A stretch of 64,000 bases of DNA, from assembly GCF_022605725.1 (NCBI RefSeq), contig NC_065564.1, positions 7,852,698 through 7,916,697 of the forward strand. The letters are read 5' to 3'. This document shows, piece by piece, positions 13,031-24,429 of the stretch. The notes beneath the pieces are model-generated. The model was not told the origin of the DNA and made no database searches. It saw only the letters and a program-made list of their open reading frames with translations. Position numbers and translations under genes: made by a program. Position 1 is the first letter of the stretch; every line of letters starts with the position of its first letter. This DNA is from Anthonomus grandis grandis. Lineage: Eukaryota; Arthropoda; Insecta; Coleoptera; Curculionidae.

Positions 13031-13265
13031 TTTTAAATTTAATTTTGATTTTAAGATGGCGCTCTATTGACTGTCAAACTTGTCAATTTCACCTCAAAGG
13101 GCATGCGCGAGTTTGGGCTCAGATATCTGGAATTGGGCTCAGAATTACTTGGAAGAACTACCAGAGTACATAAGAGAACATGCAGGTTAATATGCTGCTT
13201 TTTATTTAATGAAAATATATTTACTGGATCTTGAGATTTTGGACTTTCAAGTGAGTGTTCACCTC
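13031..13265 (+). repeat. Truncated 188-bp cassette (flank plus part of one monomer)
   Basis: AAGATGGCGCTCTATTGACT is followed by AGGGCATGCGCGAG, CTCAGATATCTGGAATT, GGAAGAACTACCAGAGTAC and then only the part of a 188-bp monomer from TGCTTTTTATTTAATGAAAA to TTCAAGTGAGTGTTCACCTC. It then joins directly to GGGCGTGGC. It is a deleted or never-expanded version of the cassettes at 10.5 and 14.1 kb. Confidence 0.72.
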
Positions 13266-14062
13266 GAATTTGGGCGTGGCTCAACCTAAAAATGACAATT
13301 TCACTTGTCAAAATACCAAGTGGCCGCCATCTTGGAATTTAAAATGACCTATTTGCGTGATATATATCCGCCATTTTGAATTTTTAGAATCGCCATACCT
13401 CTTCCATTAATAATTTTGATAATTGAGCACAATATGGCAACGCTTCTATTTTTGTTATTGTATTGTTCTCTCCTCCCCTAATTCTAGTTTAACTTTGGGG
13501 CCTTTTGTTTGAAAATGGCCACTGAGCTCCATTTTGTAATAATAAAATGAAAGTTACCAATTTTCGTGTAACTTATCCGCCATTTTGAATTTTGTAACTA
13601 TCAGTGTCACGTCAACAGATCGCCATTTTGTTTTTTTTTGTTTTGTTAATTATCTTATTCCCCTCTTCCCATCGCCACGACCATCCTACTAGGGCGTGGC
13701 TTTCTTGACTCCTTTGACCTTTTTTAAGTAAATTGGGCGTGGCTGGTGACGTAAAAATGACAATTAAAAGTAACAACTGGGCACCATTTTGGGATAAATC
13801 ACCGCCATCTTGTTTTGGATTTAATATGGCGACGTAGACAATATTTACGTGCAATAATTCCCCACTTTATTATAATTCCTAATTTTTTCAGTAATTCTTC
13901 CCTCCTTCCCTCTTCCTCCTTCCATATAAACGTGAGGCATGTTTTTCGTCTCTCTTTTTGTATTTTTATAAACGAGTGAAAAAATCAGCCATTTCCATCG
14001 CCATTTTGTTTTTTTTTTAATGACAAAATGACTGAAATCGTGAAAATCTCCCTGTTTCAATT
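13266..14062 (+). repeat. GCCATCTTGG family, forward orientation, block 2
   Basis: Two units are clear: GGGCGTGGC near 13265 and 13693/13736, GGCCGCCATCTTGGAATTT near 13321, CCGCCATTTTGAATTTT near 13370 and 13578, TGACGTAAAAATGACAATT near 13747. CGCCATCTTGTTTTGGATTT lies near 13802. The whole block has an inverted match at 16640-17425. Confidence 0.82.
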
Positions 14063-14425
14063 GATTTTTGACCCAAGATGGCGCCCATGAGCCGCGACCA
14101 AAAGAGTAAAAATCAGGTAAAATGAAGCGAGAAAGACATGAGCAAATATTTTAGATTCCAGAGAAAAATATTAAAAATAGTATGAAGTGCCTGAAATAAA
14201 ATAACAAAATAACACATAAAATAGGGCTGGAGATAGATAGCGACTTATGAATTAAATTGCCTGGAATAACTGTCACAATACTTAGAACGGTAATTTAGAG
14301 ACTCAGATTCCTGGAATTAAACTCAGAATAGCCTGGAAGAATCCTCAGAGTACTGAAAAGATTAGTCTGGGCACTCCAAGTGGCTCAATTACATGGAAGA
14401 ACTGTGAGAGTACATGGAATCAAAT
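14063..14425 (+). repeat. 188-bp cassette flank, copy 3
   Basis: It begins with TTTTTGACCCAAGATGGCGC and continues through AAAATCAGGTAAAATGAAGC, AATAGGGCTGGAGATAGATA and several CCTGGAATT / GGAAGAATCC / ACATGGAAGAACTGTGAGAG words. An inverted match lies at 16291-16630. The TGCCTGGAA words are spaced roughly 40-60 bp apart. Confidence 0.75.
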
Positions 14426-14790
14426 CGAACATTATTCTTGGACCTCATTGCTTCTAACCATCAATATTTCAGCAACTTTCGCTCTAATCATTATGGACCC
14501 TTGACAACATTTGTACCCAATATTCAAACAAATATTTTGCTGTTTATTTCATAAAAATATTCCCACTAGATCGTCAGATTTCGAGCTTTAAGGTGACTGT
14601 TCATCTTGACAATCAAACAATATTCTTGGACCTCATTGCTTGTAACCATCGATATTTCAGCAACTTTTACTTGAATCATTCTGGACCCTTAACAATATTT
14701 CTACAGAAAACTCAAACAAATATTCTGATATCCATTTCATGAGAATATTCCCAGTAGATCTTCCGATTTCGGACTTTCAATTGACCAATT
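14426..14790 (+). repeat. 188-bp satellite family a, array 2 (about 2 units)
   Basis: Two forward units carry CTTGGACCTCATTGCTT, TCAATATTTCAGCAACTTTC and ATATTTTGCTGTTTATTTCA. The second ends near TTCGGACTTTCAATTGACCA, where the sequence passes abruptly into the unique centre of the inverted repeat. Confidence 0.92.
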
Positions 14791-15355
14791 TTGCATGAAA
14801 AAAAAACTTTGCGTACTATGCAGGATTTCCGTTAAACTTTGGCCCTAATAAACTGATACCTGGCATCAAAAATTAAATATAAAAAAACGCATTTTCCCAT
14901 AAAGGAAAGTTTCTTCATGGTGGAAACTTTTTTAATTAACATTCTAATTCCGTTTCCGCCCAGTTCGAGGAAATCATAACGAGCCCACGCACAAACACAC
15001 TCATAAACCTGACAATCACATTTTAATGGGAAAACTTTTTGCTTAATTCCCGTTTACGTGGGATCAAATACATGCGATCCAGACTGTTCCTGTTGCACCT
15101 TCAACTTTAACGGGAGAGTCTCCCCAAAGGGCCAAAACTATTCACGTCATGGAAGGGATTTAATTTACTGTAAATTTCGCATATACTGTATGAATATGGG
15201 GAGCAGCAACCCCCTCCCCACCCCGCTCCACGGGGGAGAGAGGGAGGGAGCTTTATTAAACTTTGGTTAATTAAATGTTTGACATGACAGATTGACGAAT
15301 GATGCGGCGTACGTCGCACGCCTACTAGTTTATTCGGGACATTAATTAATTGAAA
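14791..15355. other. Unique centre of the inverted repeat
   Basis: This is single-copy-looking DNA of about 560 bp with no counterpart elsewhere in the window. Near 15210-15236 a C-rich run (C5, C4, C4 with single-base gaps) leads into a hairpin-capable CCCCG-CTCCA-CGGGG. I see no convincing exon, although two overlapping frames of 70 codons exist on opposite strands. It may be the original DNA that the arms now flank. Confidence 0.55.
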
Positions 15356-16290
15356 ATAATATTAATAAGCTTTGAGGTCTGAAACCTGAAAATCTAGTGG
15401 GAATATTCTTATTGAATAAAAAACAGGATATTTGCCTGAATATTCTGTACAAATATTGTTTAAGGTCCAGAATGATTCAAGCAAAAGTTGCTGAAATATC
15501 GATGGTTAGAAGCAATGAGGTCCAAGAATAATGATTGCTTGTCAAGATGAACACACACATTAAAGCTCGAAATCTGAGGATCTAGTGGGAATATTTTTAT
15601 GAAAAAAAAAGCAGAATATTTGTTTGAATACTGTGTACAAATATTGTTTAAGGTCCATAATGATTCGAGCAAAAGTTGCTGAAATATCGATGGTTAGAAG
15701 CAATGAGGTCCAAGAATAATGTTTGCCTGTCAAGATGAATAGTCAATTTAAAGCTCGAAATCTGAGGATCTAGTGGGAATATTTTTATGAAATAAAAAGC
15801 AGAATATTTGTCTGAATATTGTGTACAAATGTTACTTAAAGTTCAAAGTGATTTGAGCAAAAGTTGCTGAATTATCAGTGGTTACAAGCAATGAAGTCCA
15901 AGAACAATATTCGATCTTCGAAGTGAACACTCACTTGAAAGTCCGAAATCTGAAGATCTAGTGGGAATATTTTGATAAAATAAAAAACAGACTATTTGTC
16001 TGAATATTGTGTACAAATGTTGCTTAAGGTTCAAAGTGATTTGAGCAAAAGTTGCTGAAATATCGGTGGTTAGATGCAATGAGGTCCAAGAATAATGTTT
16101 GATCTTCGAAGTGAACACTCACTTGAAAGCCCGAAATCTGAAGATCTAGTGAGAATATTTTCATTAAATAAAAAACAGGATATTTGTCTGAATATTGTGT
16201 ATAAATATTGTCTAGGGTCCATAATGATTGGAGCAAAAGTTGCTGAAATATCGATGGTTAGAAGCAATGAGGTCCAAGAACAATGTTTGA
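15356..16290 (-). repeat. 188-bp satellite family a, array 3, inverted (about 5 units)
   Basis: These are the reverse complement of the family-a monomers: GCAAAAGTTGCTGAAATATC, AAGTGAACACTCACTTGAAA and GATCTAGTGGGAATATT recur every 188-191 bp. The first two units (15.36-15.75 kb) have a variant TGTCAAGATGAAC word that also appears in forward form in array 2 near 14600. That is consistent with the two arrays facing each other as arms of one inverted repeat. Confidence 0.94.
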
Positions 16291-16580
16291 TTTGATTCTA
16301 TGTACTCTCACAGTTCTTCCAGGTAATTGAGCCACTTGGAGTGCCCAGACTAATCTTCTGAGTACTCTGAGGATTCTTCCAGGCTATTCTGAGTTTAATT
16401 CCAGGGATCTGAGTCTCAGACAGTTATTCCAGGCAATTTAATTGATAAGTCGCTATCTATCTCCAGCCCTATTTCACGTGGTATTTTGTTATTTTATTTC
16501 AGGCACTTCATGTCAATTTTAATATTTTTCTCTGGAATCTAAAATAATTGCTCTCTTTGTCTTTCTCGCTCCATTTTACC
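16291..16580 (-). repeat. 188-bp cassette flank, inverted copy
   Basis: The flank reads CTCACAGTTCTTCCAGGTAA, CCACTTGGAGTGCCCAGACT, GAGGATTCTTCCAGGCTATT, ATCTATCTCCAGCCCTATTT and then GGAATCTAAAAT. This is the reverse complement of the flank at 14.13-14.42 kb. It joins the word family at GGGCGTGGCTCATGGGCGCC. Confidence 0.75.
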
Positions 16581-18345
16581 TGATTTTTACTCTTTCGGGC
16601 GTGGCTCATGGGCGCCATCTTGGGTCAAAAATCAATTGAAACAGGGAGATTTTCATGAAATATATCAGTCATTAAAAAAAAACAAAATGGCGATGGAAAT
16701 GGCTGATTTTTTCACTCGTTTATAAAAACACAAAAAAGAGACGGAAAACATGCCTCACGTTTATATGGAAGGAGGAAGGAGAATTACTTACAAAATTAGG
16801 AATTATAATAAAATGGGGAATTATTGCACGTAAATATTGTCCACGTCGCCATATTAAATCCAAAACAAGGCGGTGATTTGTCCCAAAATGGTGCCCAGTT
16901 GTTACTTTTAATTGTCATTTTTACGTCAACAGCCACGCCCAATTTTCTTTAAGAAGTCAAGGGAGTCAAGAAAGCCACGCCCTAGTGGTATGGTAAAGGA
17001 GATGGGAAGAGGGGAACACGATAATTAACAGAACTAAAAAAAAACAAAATGGCGATCCGTCGACGTGACATTGATAGTTACAAAATTCAAAATGGCGGAT
17101 AAGTTACACGAAAATTGGTAACTTTCAATTTATTATTACAAGATGGAGCTCAGTGCCCATTTTCAAATTAAAGGTAAAAAGGCCACGCCCCAGAGTTAAA
17201 GTAGAATTAGGGGAGGAGAGAACAATACCATAAAAAAAAAAAAAACGTTGCCATATTGTGCTTAATTATCAAATTTATTAATGCAAGAGGTATGGCGACT
17301 CTAAAAATTCAAAATGGCGGATATACATCACGCAAATAGGTCATTTTAGATTCCAAGATGGCGGCCACTTAGTATTTTGACAAGTGAATTTTTCATTTTT
17401 AGGTCGAGCCACGCCCAAATTTTGCGAAAAAAAAAGAGAGTTAAGAGAGCCACGCCCTAAAAATGTGAAGGAAAATGAAGAGTGGGGGGAATAATACATT
17501 TACGAAAATAAAAAAACGTAGTTAAACATATTGCGCGTAATTTTCCGATTAATTACATAATTATTAAAGCGAAAAAAGGATGGTAACAAATAATATCGCT
17601 TTGTCACGTCAAACTGACAGTTTCATAATTCAAAATGGCGGATATACTTCATGCTAATGAGTCATATTTTATTCTTTTATTCTAAGATGGCGGCCATTTG
17701 ACAGTTGAAACTGGCAGTTTTACGTTAAAAGCCACGCCCAAGTTTAACAAAAAAATCTATAGACCACGCCCTACAGTTCAAGTAAAGATGGAGAGGAACA
17801 TCAAAATGGATGTGGATTGTAGTGGGTAATTTTTTATTCCAAGATGGCGGCCATTTGACAGTTAAACCCAACTTATAAACGACAGTCAAGATACCACGCC
17901 ACAGAGTCCAAGGTAAAGTGGGAGAGGAAAATTCAAAATGGCGGAGACATTTATTCCAAGATGGCGGCTATTTATAGAAAAAAACGTTGCCAGATTGCGC
18001 AAGATTTTTTATTTAATTAGAATTAAATAAATAAATTTGACGTTAAAATGACGGTTAGTACGAGATTTTTTGACAGCAAATTTCCGTGCTACCAGACCCC
18101 ACGCCCCTGTATTCTAGAGTGGAGGGGATATATAAAATAAAAACGTTGCCATATTGTGCAAAATTTTTTACCCATATTATTTCAAAATGCACTACCACTA
18201 TTATTATTATAAAAATTATTACTGTGTCTAATGGAAAACATGGGACTTAAATGACAATTTTGACAGTCAAAACTATTATTTTGCGAACTGCCAATGTCAA
18301 TAAAAATGACGGCGCATCGCCATTTTGAAATATTAGTGTGCTTTG
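16581..18345 (-). repeat. GCCATCTTGG family, reverse orientation
   Basis: The words appear as complements: CCAAGATGGCGGCCA, TTCAAAATGGCGGATA, GCCACGCCC and TGACAGTT. The block holds at least five units, including AAGATGGCGGCCATTTGACA near 17695 and near 17842 and AAGATGGCGGCTATTT near 17960. AACGTTGCCATATTGTGC closes several units (17245, 18141). No gene is present. Confidence 0.82.
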
Positions 18346-21300
18346 CTCAAAGGGTACCGCATATTTCTGATAATGATGGATGACAATGGGCAACTTTGAA
18401 ATTTTTTTTTGGAAAAACTACTGATGTTCAATTTTTTTTTCTAACGTTTGTAGAATATTTGGAACCTTCTGAATCGTTAGGTACCACTAGAAAAGTTGTA
18501 CTACTTATAGTTTTTAAGATATGAATTTCCAAAGGTTGTTATTAAGTTATGCATATTTGTCTTAAAGTCCAAAAATGGTCTATTTTGAAAATTTTTCCTG
18601 GAAAAAATGGTAATTTTCAAACGTTTTTTTTAACGGGTTAACAATGTATGGAACCTTGTGAATCGTTGGGTACCACTGGAAAAGTTGTACTACTTATAGT
18701 TTTAAAGATATGAATTTTCAAAGTTTCTTATATTTGTCGTACAGTCCAAAAATGGTCTAATTTGAAGATTTTTTCTGGGAAAAATAATAATTTTCAACAA
18801 TTTTTTTAAAAGTTTTTAGAGTATATGGAACCTTTTGAATTGTTGGATACCACTGCAAAAGCTGTAATGATTATAGTTTTCAAGATATGAATTTTCAAAG
18901 TTTCTTATTAAATTAGACATATTTGTCTTCCAGGCCAAAAATGGTCAAAATTGAATTTTTTTCCTAGGAAAAATAATAATTTTCAAACGTTTTTTCGAAC
19001 GTTTTTAGAGTATTTGAAATCTTCTGAATCGTTGGGTATTACTAGAAAAGTTGTAATACTTATAGTTTTTAAGATATGAATTTTCAAAGTTTCTTATTAA
19101 GTTATGCATATTTGTCGTCCAGTCCAAAAATGGTAAAATTTGAAAATTTTTCCTGGGAAAAATAATAATTTTCAAAAATTTTTTTGAACGTTTTTAGAAT
19201 ATATGGAACCTTTTGAATCCTTGGGTACCACTCGAAAAATTGTACTGCTTATAGTTTTCAAGATATGAATTTTCAAAGTTTCTTATTAAGTTATGCATAT
19301 TTGTCGTACAGTCCAAAAATGGTCTAGTTTGAAGATTTTTTTCTGGAAAAAATAATAATTTTCAAACATTTTTTTTAACGTTTTTAAAGTATTTGGAATC
19401 TATTGAATCGTTGGATACTACTGGAAAAGTTGTACTACTTATAGTTTCCAGGATATGAATTTTCAAAGTTTCTTATTAAGTTATGCATATTTGTCTTACA
19501 GTCCAAAAATGGTCTATTTTGAAAATTTTTCCTGGGAAAAATAATAATTTTCAAAATTTTTTTTGAACGTTTTTAAAGTACTTGGAACCTTCTGAATCGT
19601 TAGGTGCCACAAGAAAAATTGTACTGCTTAAAGTTTTCAAGATATGAATTATCAAAGTTTCTTATATTTGTCGTACACTCCAAAAATGGTCTACTTTGAA
19701 AATTTTTCCTGGGAAAAATAATAATTTTCAAACGTTTTTTTAAACGTTTTTAAAGTATTTGGAACCTTCTGAATCGTTGGGTACCACTGGAAAAATTGTA
19801 CTACTTATAGTTTTCAAGATATGAATTTTCAAAGTTTCTTATTAAGTTATGCATATTTGTCGTACAATCCAAAAATGGTCTACTTTGAAAATTTTTCCTG
19901 GGAAAAATAATAATTTTCAAAATTTTTTTTGAACGTTTTTAGAATACATGGATTCTTCTGAATCGTTGGGTACCACTGGAAAAATTGTACTACTTATAGT
20001 TTTCAAGATATGAATTTTCAAAGTTTCTTATTAAGTTATGCATATTTGTCGTACAATCCAAAAATGGTCTACTTTGAAAATTTTTCCTGGGAAAAATAAT
20101 AATTTTCAAAATTTTTTTTGAACGTTTTTAGAATACATGGATTCTTCTGAATCGTTGGGTACCACTGGAAAAATTGTACTACTTATAGTTTTCAAGATAT
20201 GAATTTTCAAAGTTTTGTTATTAAGTTATGCATATTTGTCTTACTGCCCAAAAATGGTCTACTTTGAAAATTTTTCCTGGGAAAAATAATAATTTTCAAA
20301 ATTTTTTTTGAACGTTTTTAGAATATATGGAACCTTCTGAATGCTTGGGTACCGCTGGAAAAGTTGTCCTACTTATAGTTTTCAAGATATGAATTTTCAT
20401 AGTTTTGTTATTAAGTTATGCATATTTGTCTTACTGCCCAAAAATGGTCTATTTTGAAAATTTTTCCTGGGAAAAATAATAATTTTCAAAATTTTTTTTG
20501 AACGTTTTTAGAATACATGAAACCTTCTGAATCGTTGGGTACCACTGGAAAAATTGTACTACTTATAGTTTTCAAGATATGAATTTTCAAAGTTTCTTAT
20601 TAAGTTATGCATATTTGTCTTGCAATCCAAAAATAGTCAGATTTGAAAATTTTTCCTGGGAAAACTGACAATCTTCAAACGTTTTTTTAACGTTTTTAGA
20701 GAATTTGGAACCTTCTGAATCGTTGGGTACCACTGGAAAAGTTGTACTATTTATAGTTTTCAAGATATGAATTTTCAAAATTTCTTATTAAGTTATGCAT
20801 ATTTGTCTTACAGTCCAAGAATGGTCTAGTTTGAAGATTTTTTCTGGGAAAAATAAAATTTTTCAAACGTTTTTTTGAACGTTTTTAGAGTATTTGGAAC
20901 CTTCTGAATCGTTGGGTACCGCGGGAAAAAATTGTACTGCTTTTAGTTTTCAAGATATGAATTTTCAAAGTTTCTTATATTTGTCGTACACTCCAAAAAT
21001 GGTCTACTTTGAAAATTTTTCCTGGGAAAAATAATAATTTTCAAAAGTTTTTTTAAATGTTTTTAAAGTATTTGGAATCTTCTGAATCGTTGGGTACCAC
21101 TGGAAAAGTTGTACTTCTTATAGTTTTCAAGATATGAATATTCAAAGTTTCTTATTAAGTTATGCATATTTTATATGTCTTACAGTTCAAAAATGGTCTA
21201 GTTTGAAAATTTTTCCTAAAAAAACTGATGATTTTCAAACGTTTTTTTGAACGTTTTTAGAATACATGGAACCTTCTGAATCGTTGGGTACCACTGGAAA

Positions 21301-21515
21301 AGTCGTACTACTTATAGTTTTCAAGATATGAATTTTCAAAGTTTCTAATTAAGTTATGCACATTTGTCTTACAACGCAAAAAGGCTCAACTTTGAAATTT
21401 TTTTCTGGGAAAACTAATGACTTTCAAACCTTTTTTTGACCGTTTTCGGAATATCTAGAACCTTCGGCATCATTTGGCACTACTGCGAAAGTCGCAGATC
21501 CTATAATTTCCAAGA
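18346..21515. repeat. 189-bp satellite (about 17 units)
   Basis: TCGTTGGGTACCACTGG recurs at about 18663, 18840, 19029, 19218, 19409, 19597, 19774, 19963, 20152, 20342, 20532, 20720, 20909, 21087 and 21281. The basic period is 189 bp. Three units are 177-178 bp because they lack a ~12-bp ATTAAGTTATGC-type piece. Other fixed words are CAAGATATGAATTTTCAAAG and CTGGGAAAAATAATAATTTT. All units share one orientation. The last unit (21.36-21.5 kb) is diverged. Confidence 0.95.
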
Positions 21516-22060
21516 TATTCACGTTAGACAAGATGGCGGCCATTCGATAGTTAAAACTGTCATTTTTACGTTAAAAGTCTTGTTAGAAATAAAAAGTTAA
21601 GAGACCACGCCCTGGAGTTCAAGTAAAGTAAAAAGGGAAAAATCAAATTTAAAAAAGAAAGGGAAATTTTAAAATGGCGTATTTAAAAATGCACTACTAT
21701 TATTATTATTATAAAAATTATTGCTGTGTCTAATGGAAAATCATGTGACTTTAAATGACAACTTTGACAGATAAAACTGACAGTTCGTCGCCATTTTGAA
21801 TTTGATGATGTACATTTCCCTGAATTTCAATGGCAATGTTGTTTTATTCTAATGCGTTTTCTTCCCCTTTCAAATAACGAGGGCGTGGTGTTATAATGAC
21901 AAAGTAATAATGAAATGATAATAATAATAATAATAATTTGCTTTCCTGAAAAACTAAAAAAACGGCAACATCGCATATATATATCTATGATGTTCATGAT
22001 GAATGACATAATGAGTCAATCACCAGGGAACGTTGCCATATTGTGCCGAAAATCGTAATA
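21516..22060 (-). repeat. GCCATCTTGG family beyond the 189-bp array
   Basis: It starts with ACAAGATGGCGGCCATTCGA, then TTTTTACGTTAAAAGTC, GACCACGCCCTGGAGTTCAA and AAATGCACTACTATTATTA with CTGTGTCTAATGGAAAA. These match 17690-17790 and 18187-18320 in the same order. The 189-bp array therefore sits between two related copies of the word-family unit. The block ends at AACGTTGCCATATTGTGCCG. Confidence 0.75.
21917..21937. repeat. Short ATA/TAA microsatellite
   Basis: A simple run of about six ATA triplets lies inside the word-family block. A shorter TTATTATTATTATA run occurs in the paralogous blocks at 18.2 and 21.7 kb, so these blocks are prone to slippage at TAA/TTA triplets. Confidence 0.8.
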
Positions 22061-22370
22061 AAATTCAGTTCTTAAGGACCATATTAATTTACCTTAATTT
22101 TGTTCAGGATTTCCGAATTTATCCCATTAATTCGGTCACTTTTTCGATGTTTTTCCGGTAAATAACGCGAACGAACACACACGACCGATTTAACCGACAT
22201 TTCGACCCGTACTACCGCGTTATCTGAACGTAAATAAAGGAATTCCTACCCCGCATTCCTTTTTTGTCGCATTCAAATATTCGGTATGTTATTAATTTTG
22301 GGCGTAGTTTTTTCAATATTTAGCGTTAAATAGTTTAATTTATATATACAGGGTCGTATTTTATTTAAAT
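22061..22370. other. Low-copy DNA between word family and 358-bp array
   Basis: This is relatively CpG-containing DNA (CGAACGAACACACACGACCG, TTTCGACCCGTACTACCGCG) with no repeat partner elsewhere in the window. The transition from reverse to forward word-family orientation occurs between here and 24 kb. No credible coding frame was found. Confidence 0.5.
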
Positions 22371-23965
22371 ATGAACGATTTGTAAAGATACGGCCGTTTA
22401 AAGTTCACTTCACGTCAGCAGACCCTTACTAGATCAGCCTTAAGGTTTTTGGTCAATAACTTTTGAACTAGTTAAGCTAGAGTCATGAAATAAACTTTAT
22501 TGGTTTAACAATAATCAGTTCTAAAAGATTGGTAATATATGCTATAGCTCTAAACCTAATACATCTCAAGATATGTTCAGTATTATGTAAAGTATTCCCT
22601 TGACAGAAGCCACCACACCAAAAGTTGCTTCTATCATCTTTGCTGGTTGATCTACAGTCAAGACCATCAGAACCAAAATTGCACAATGACTGATTGTCCA
22701 CCAGATCCAGTTAAAATTATTTTTACTGAACTTACCGTTTCGGAGATATAATCATTTCAAATTTCCTTCACGTCAGCAGACCCTTGCTGGGTGATACTCA
22801 AAGTTTTTGGTTGATAACTAGAGATCTACTTGAGCTAGAATCATGAAATAAACTTTATTTGCTCGACAATGATCAATTCTAAAAGATTGATAATACATGC
22901 TATAGCTCTAAACCTAATACATCTCAAGATATGTTCAGTATTACGTAAAGTATTCCCTTGACAGAAGCCACCACACCAAAAGTTGCTTCTATCAGCTTTG
23001 CTGGTTGATCTACAGTCAAGACCATTAAAATCAAAATTGCACACTGACTCATTGTCGACCAAATCCAATTAAAATTATTTGTACCGGACTCACCGTTTAC
23101 GAGATATAATCATTTCAAATTTCCTTCACGTCAGCAGACCCTTGCTGGGTGAGACTCAAAGTTTTTGGTTGATAACTAGAGATCTACTCGAGCTAGAATC
23201 ATGAAATAAACTTTATTTGCTAGAAAATAAGCAATTCTAAAAGATTGATAATGGATGCTATAGCTCTAAATCTAATACATCTCAAGATATCTTCAGTATT
23301 ATAAAAGTATCCCTTTGACAGAAGCCACCACACAGAAAGTTGCTTCTATCATCTTTGCTGGTTGATCTACAGTCAAGACCATTAAAATCAAAATTGTACA
23401 CTGACTAATTATCCACCAAATCCAATTAAAATTATTTGTACCGGACTCACCGTTTACGAGATATAATCATTTCAAATTTGCTTCACCTCAGTAGACCCTT
23501 GCTGGGTGAGACTCAAAGTTTTTGGTTGATAACTAGAGATCTACTTGAGCTAGAATCGTGAAATAAACTTTATTTGCTCGACAATGATCAATTCTAAAAG
23601 ATTGGTAATACCTTCTATAGCTCTAAACCTAATACGATTGAAGATATCTCTATGGTTAAATAAAATATCTCTTTGACAGAAGCCACGACACCAAAACTGC
23701 TTCTATCATCTTTGGTGGTTGACCTACAGTCAAAACCATTAGAACCAATATTATAAATCGAACGATTATCTATAAGATCCAATTAAAATATTTCATATTG
23801 GATTCACCGGCTACGAGATATAGTGATTTAAAGTTTGCTTCACGTCAGCAGACCCTTGCTGGGTGAGACTCAGACCTTTTCGGTGATAACTAGTGATCTA
23901 GTTAACCTAGAATCATCAAATAGACGTTATTTGTTCAATAATAATCTATAGCTTAAAACCTCTTC
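22371..23965. repeat. 358-bp tandem repeat (about 4.5 units)
   Basis: CACGTCAGCAGACCCTTGCT (or a close variant) recurs near 22411, 22769, 23128, 23484 and 23841, a period of 356-359 bp. Each unit contains GATAACTAGAGATCTACTTG, CATGAAATAAACTTTATTTG, AAGCCACCACACCAAAAGTT and CCGTTTACGAGATATAATCA. A minus-strand frame of 72-75 codons (CGGFCQGN motif) is present in two units. The period is not a multiple of three overall and the two copies differ by amino-acid-changing substitutions, so I treat it as satellite. Confidence 0.92.
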
Positions 23966-24429
23966 GGATTTTCTTTTTGTAATAAATCTTGGGCGTGGCA
24001 TTGGACAAAATTGACGCAATCATTGAAATAAAATAAACGTCACCTTGAAATTTGAAACTGTCACTATTTGGCGGCTCTATGTGCGCCAATTTGGATTATT
24101 TATTTTAACAAAATTTGGCCGTGGCTTTTGACGAAATGGGCGCCATCTTGGAACAAAATTAAAACGCCATATTGACACTTGCAGCTCCCCCACCCTCAGT
24201 TTAAATTTTCACTGTTTCATTTCTATAAACTCGATCTGGACGACTGTAATAATGCCAGTTTCTACTGTCAAATACCTAAAATGACAGATCGCCGCCATAT
24301 TGAAAAAAATTAGGTGACAGGCGCGAAACTCTTTACAAAATTTAGACCAAGCTCTGCACAATGTGGCAACGTTTTTTTGCTAACAGATCCCCCCACTTTT
24401 CCTCGCTTTATCTAATATTTACTCTCTTT

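Larger units (their letters stand above)
12290..14790 (+). repeat. Left arm of a large inverted repeat
   Basis: Read outward from 14790, this arm matches the reverse complement of 15356 to about 17760. The order is 188-bp satellite, CCTGGAA-rich flank, AAGATGGCGCCCATGAGC, and a chain of word-family units. Shared rare stretches include AAATAGGGCTGGAGATAGAT and GGACTTTAT/CCATATAAACGTGAGGCATG-type blocks. The left arm carries an extra segment at about 12530-13265 that the right arm lacks, and fewer satellite units. Confidence 0.85.
15356..17760 (-). repeat. Right arm of a large inverted repeat
   Basis: This arm mirrors 12290-14790: satellite units, the CCTGGAA flank, GGGCGCCATCTTGGGTCAAA, ACATGCCTCACGTTTATATG, CAAAACAAGGCGG, CAAAATGGCGGATAAGTTAC and AACGTTGCCATATTGTGC occur in mirrored order. 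The arms are clearly homologous but carry indels and substitutions, so the inverted repeat is not newly formed. Confidence 0.85.
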
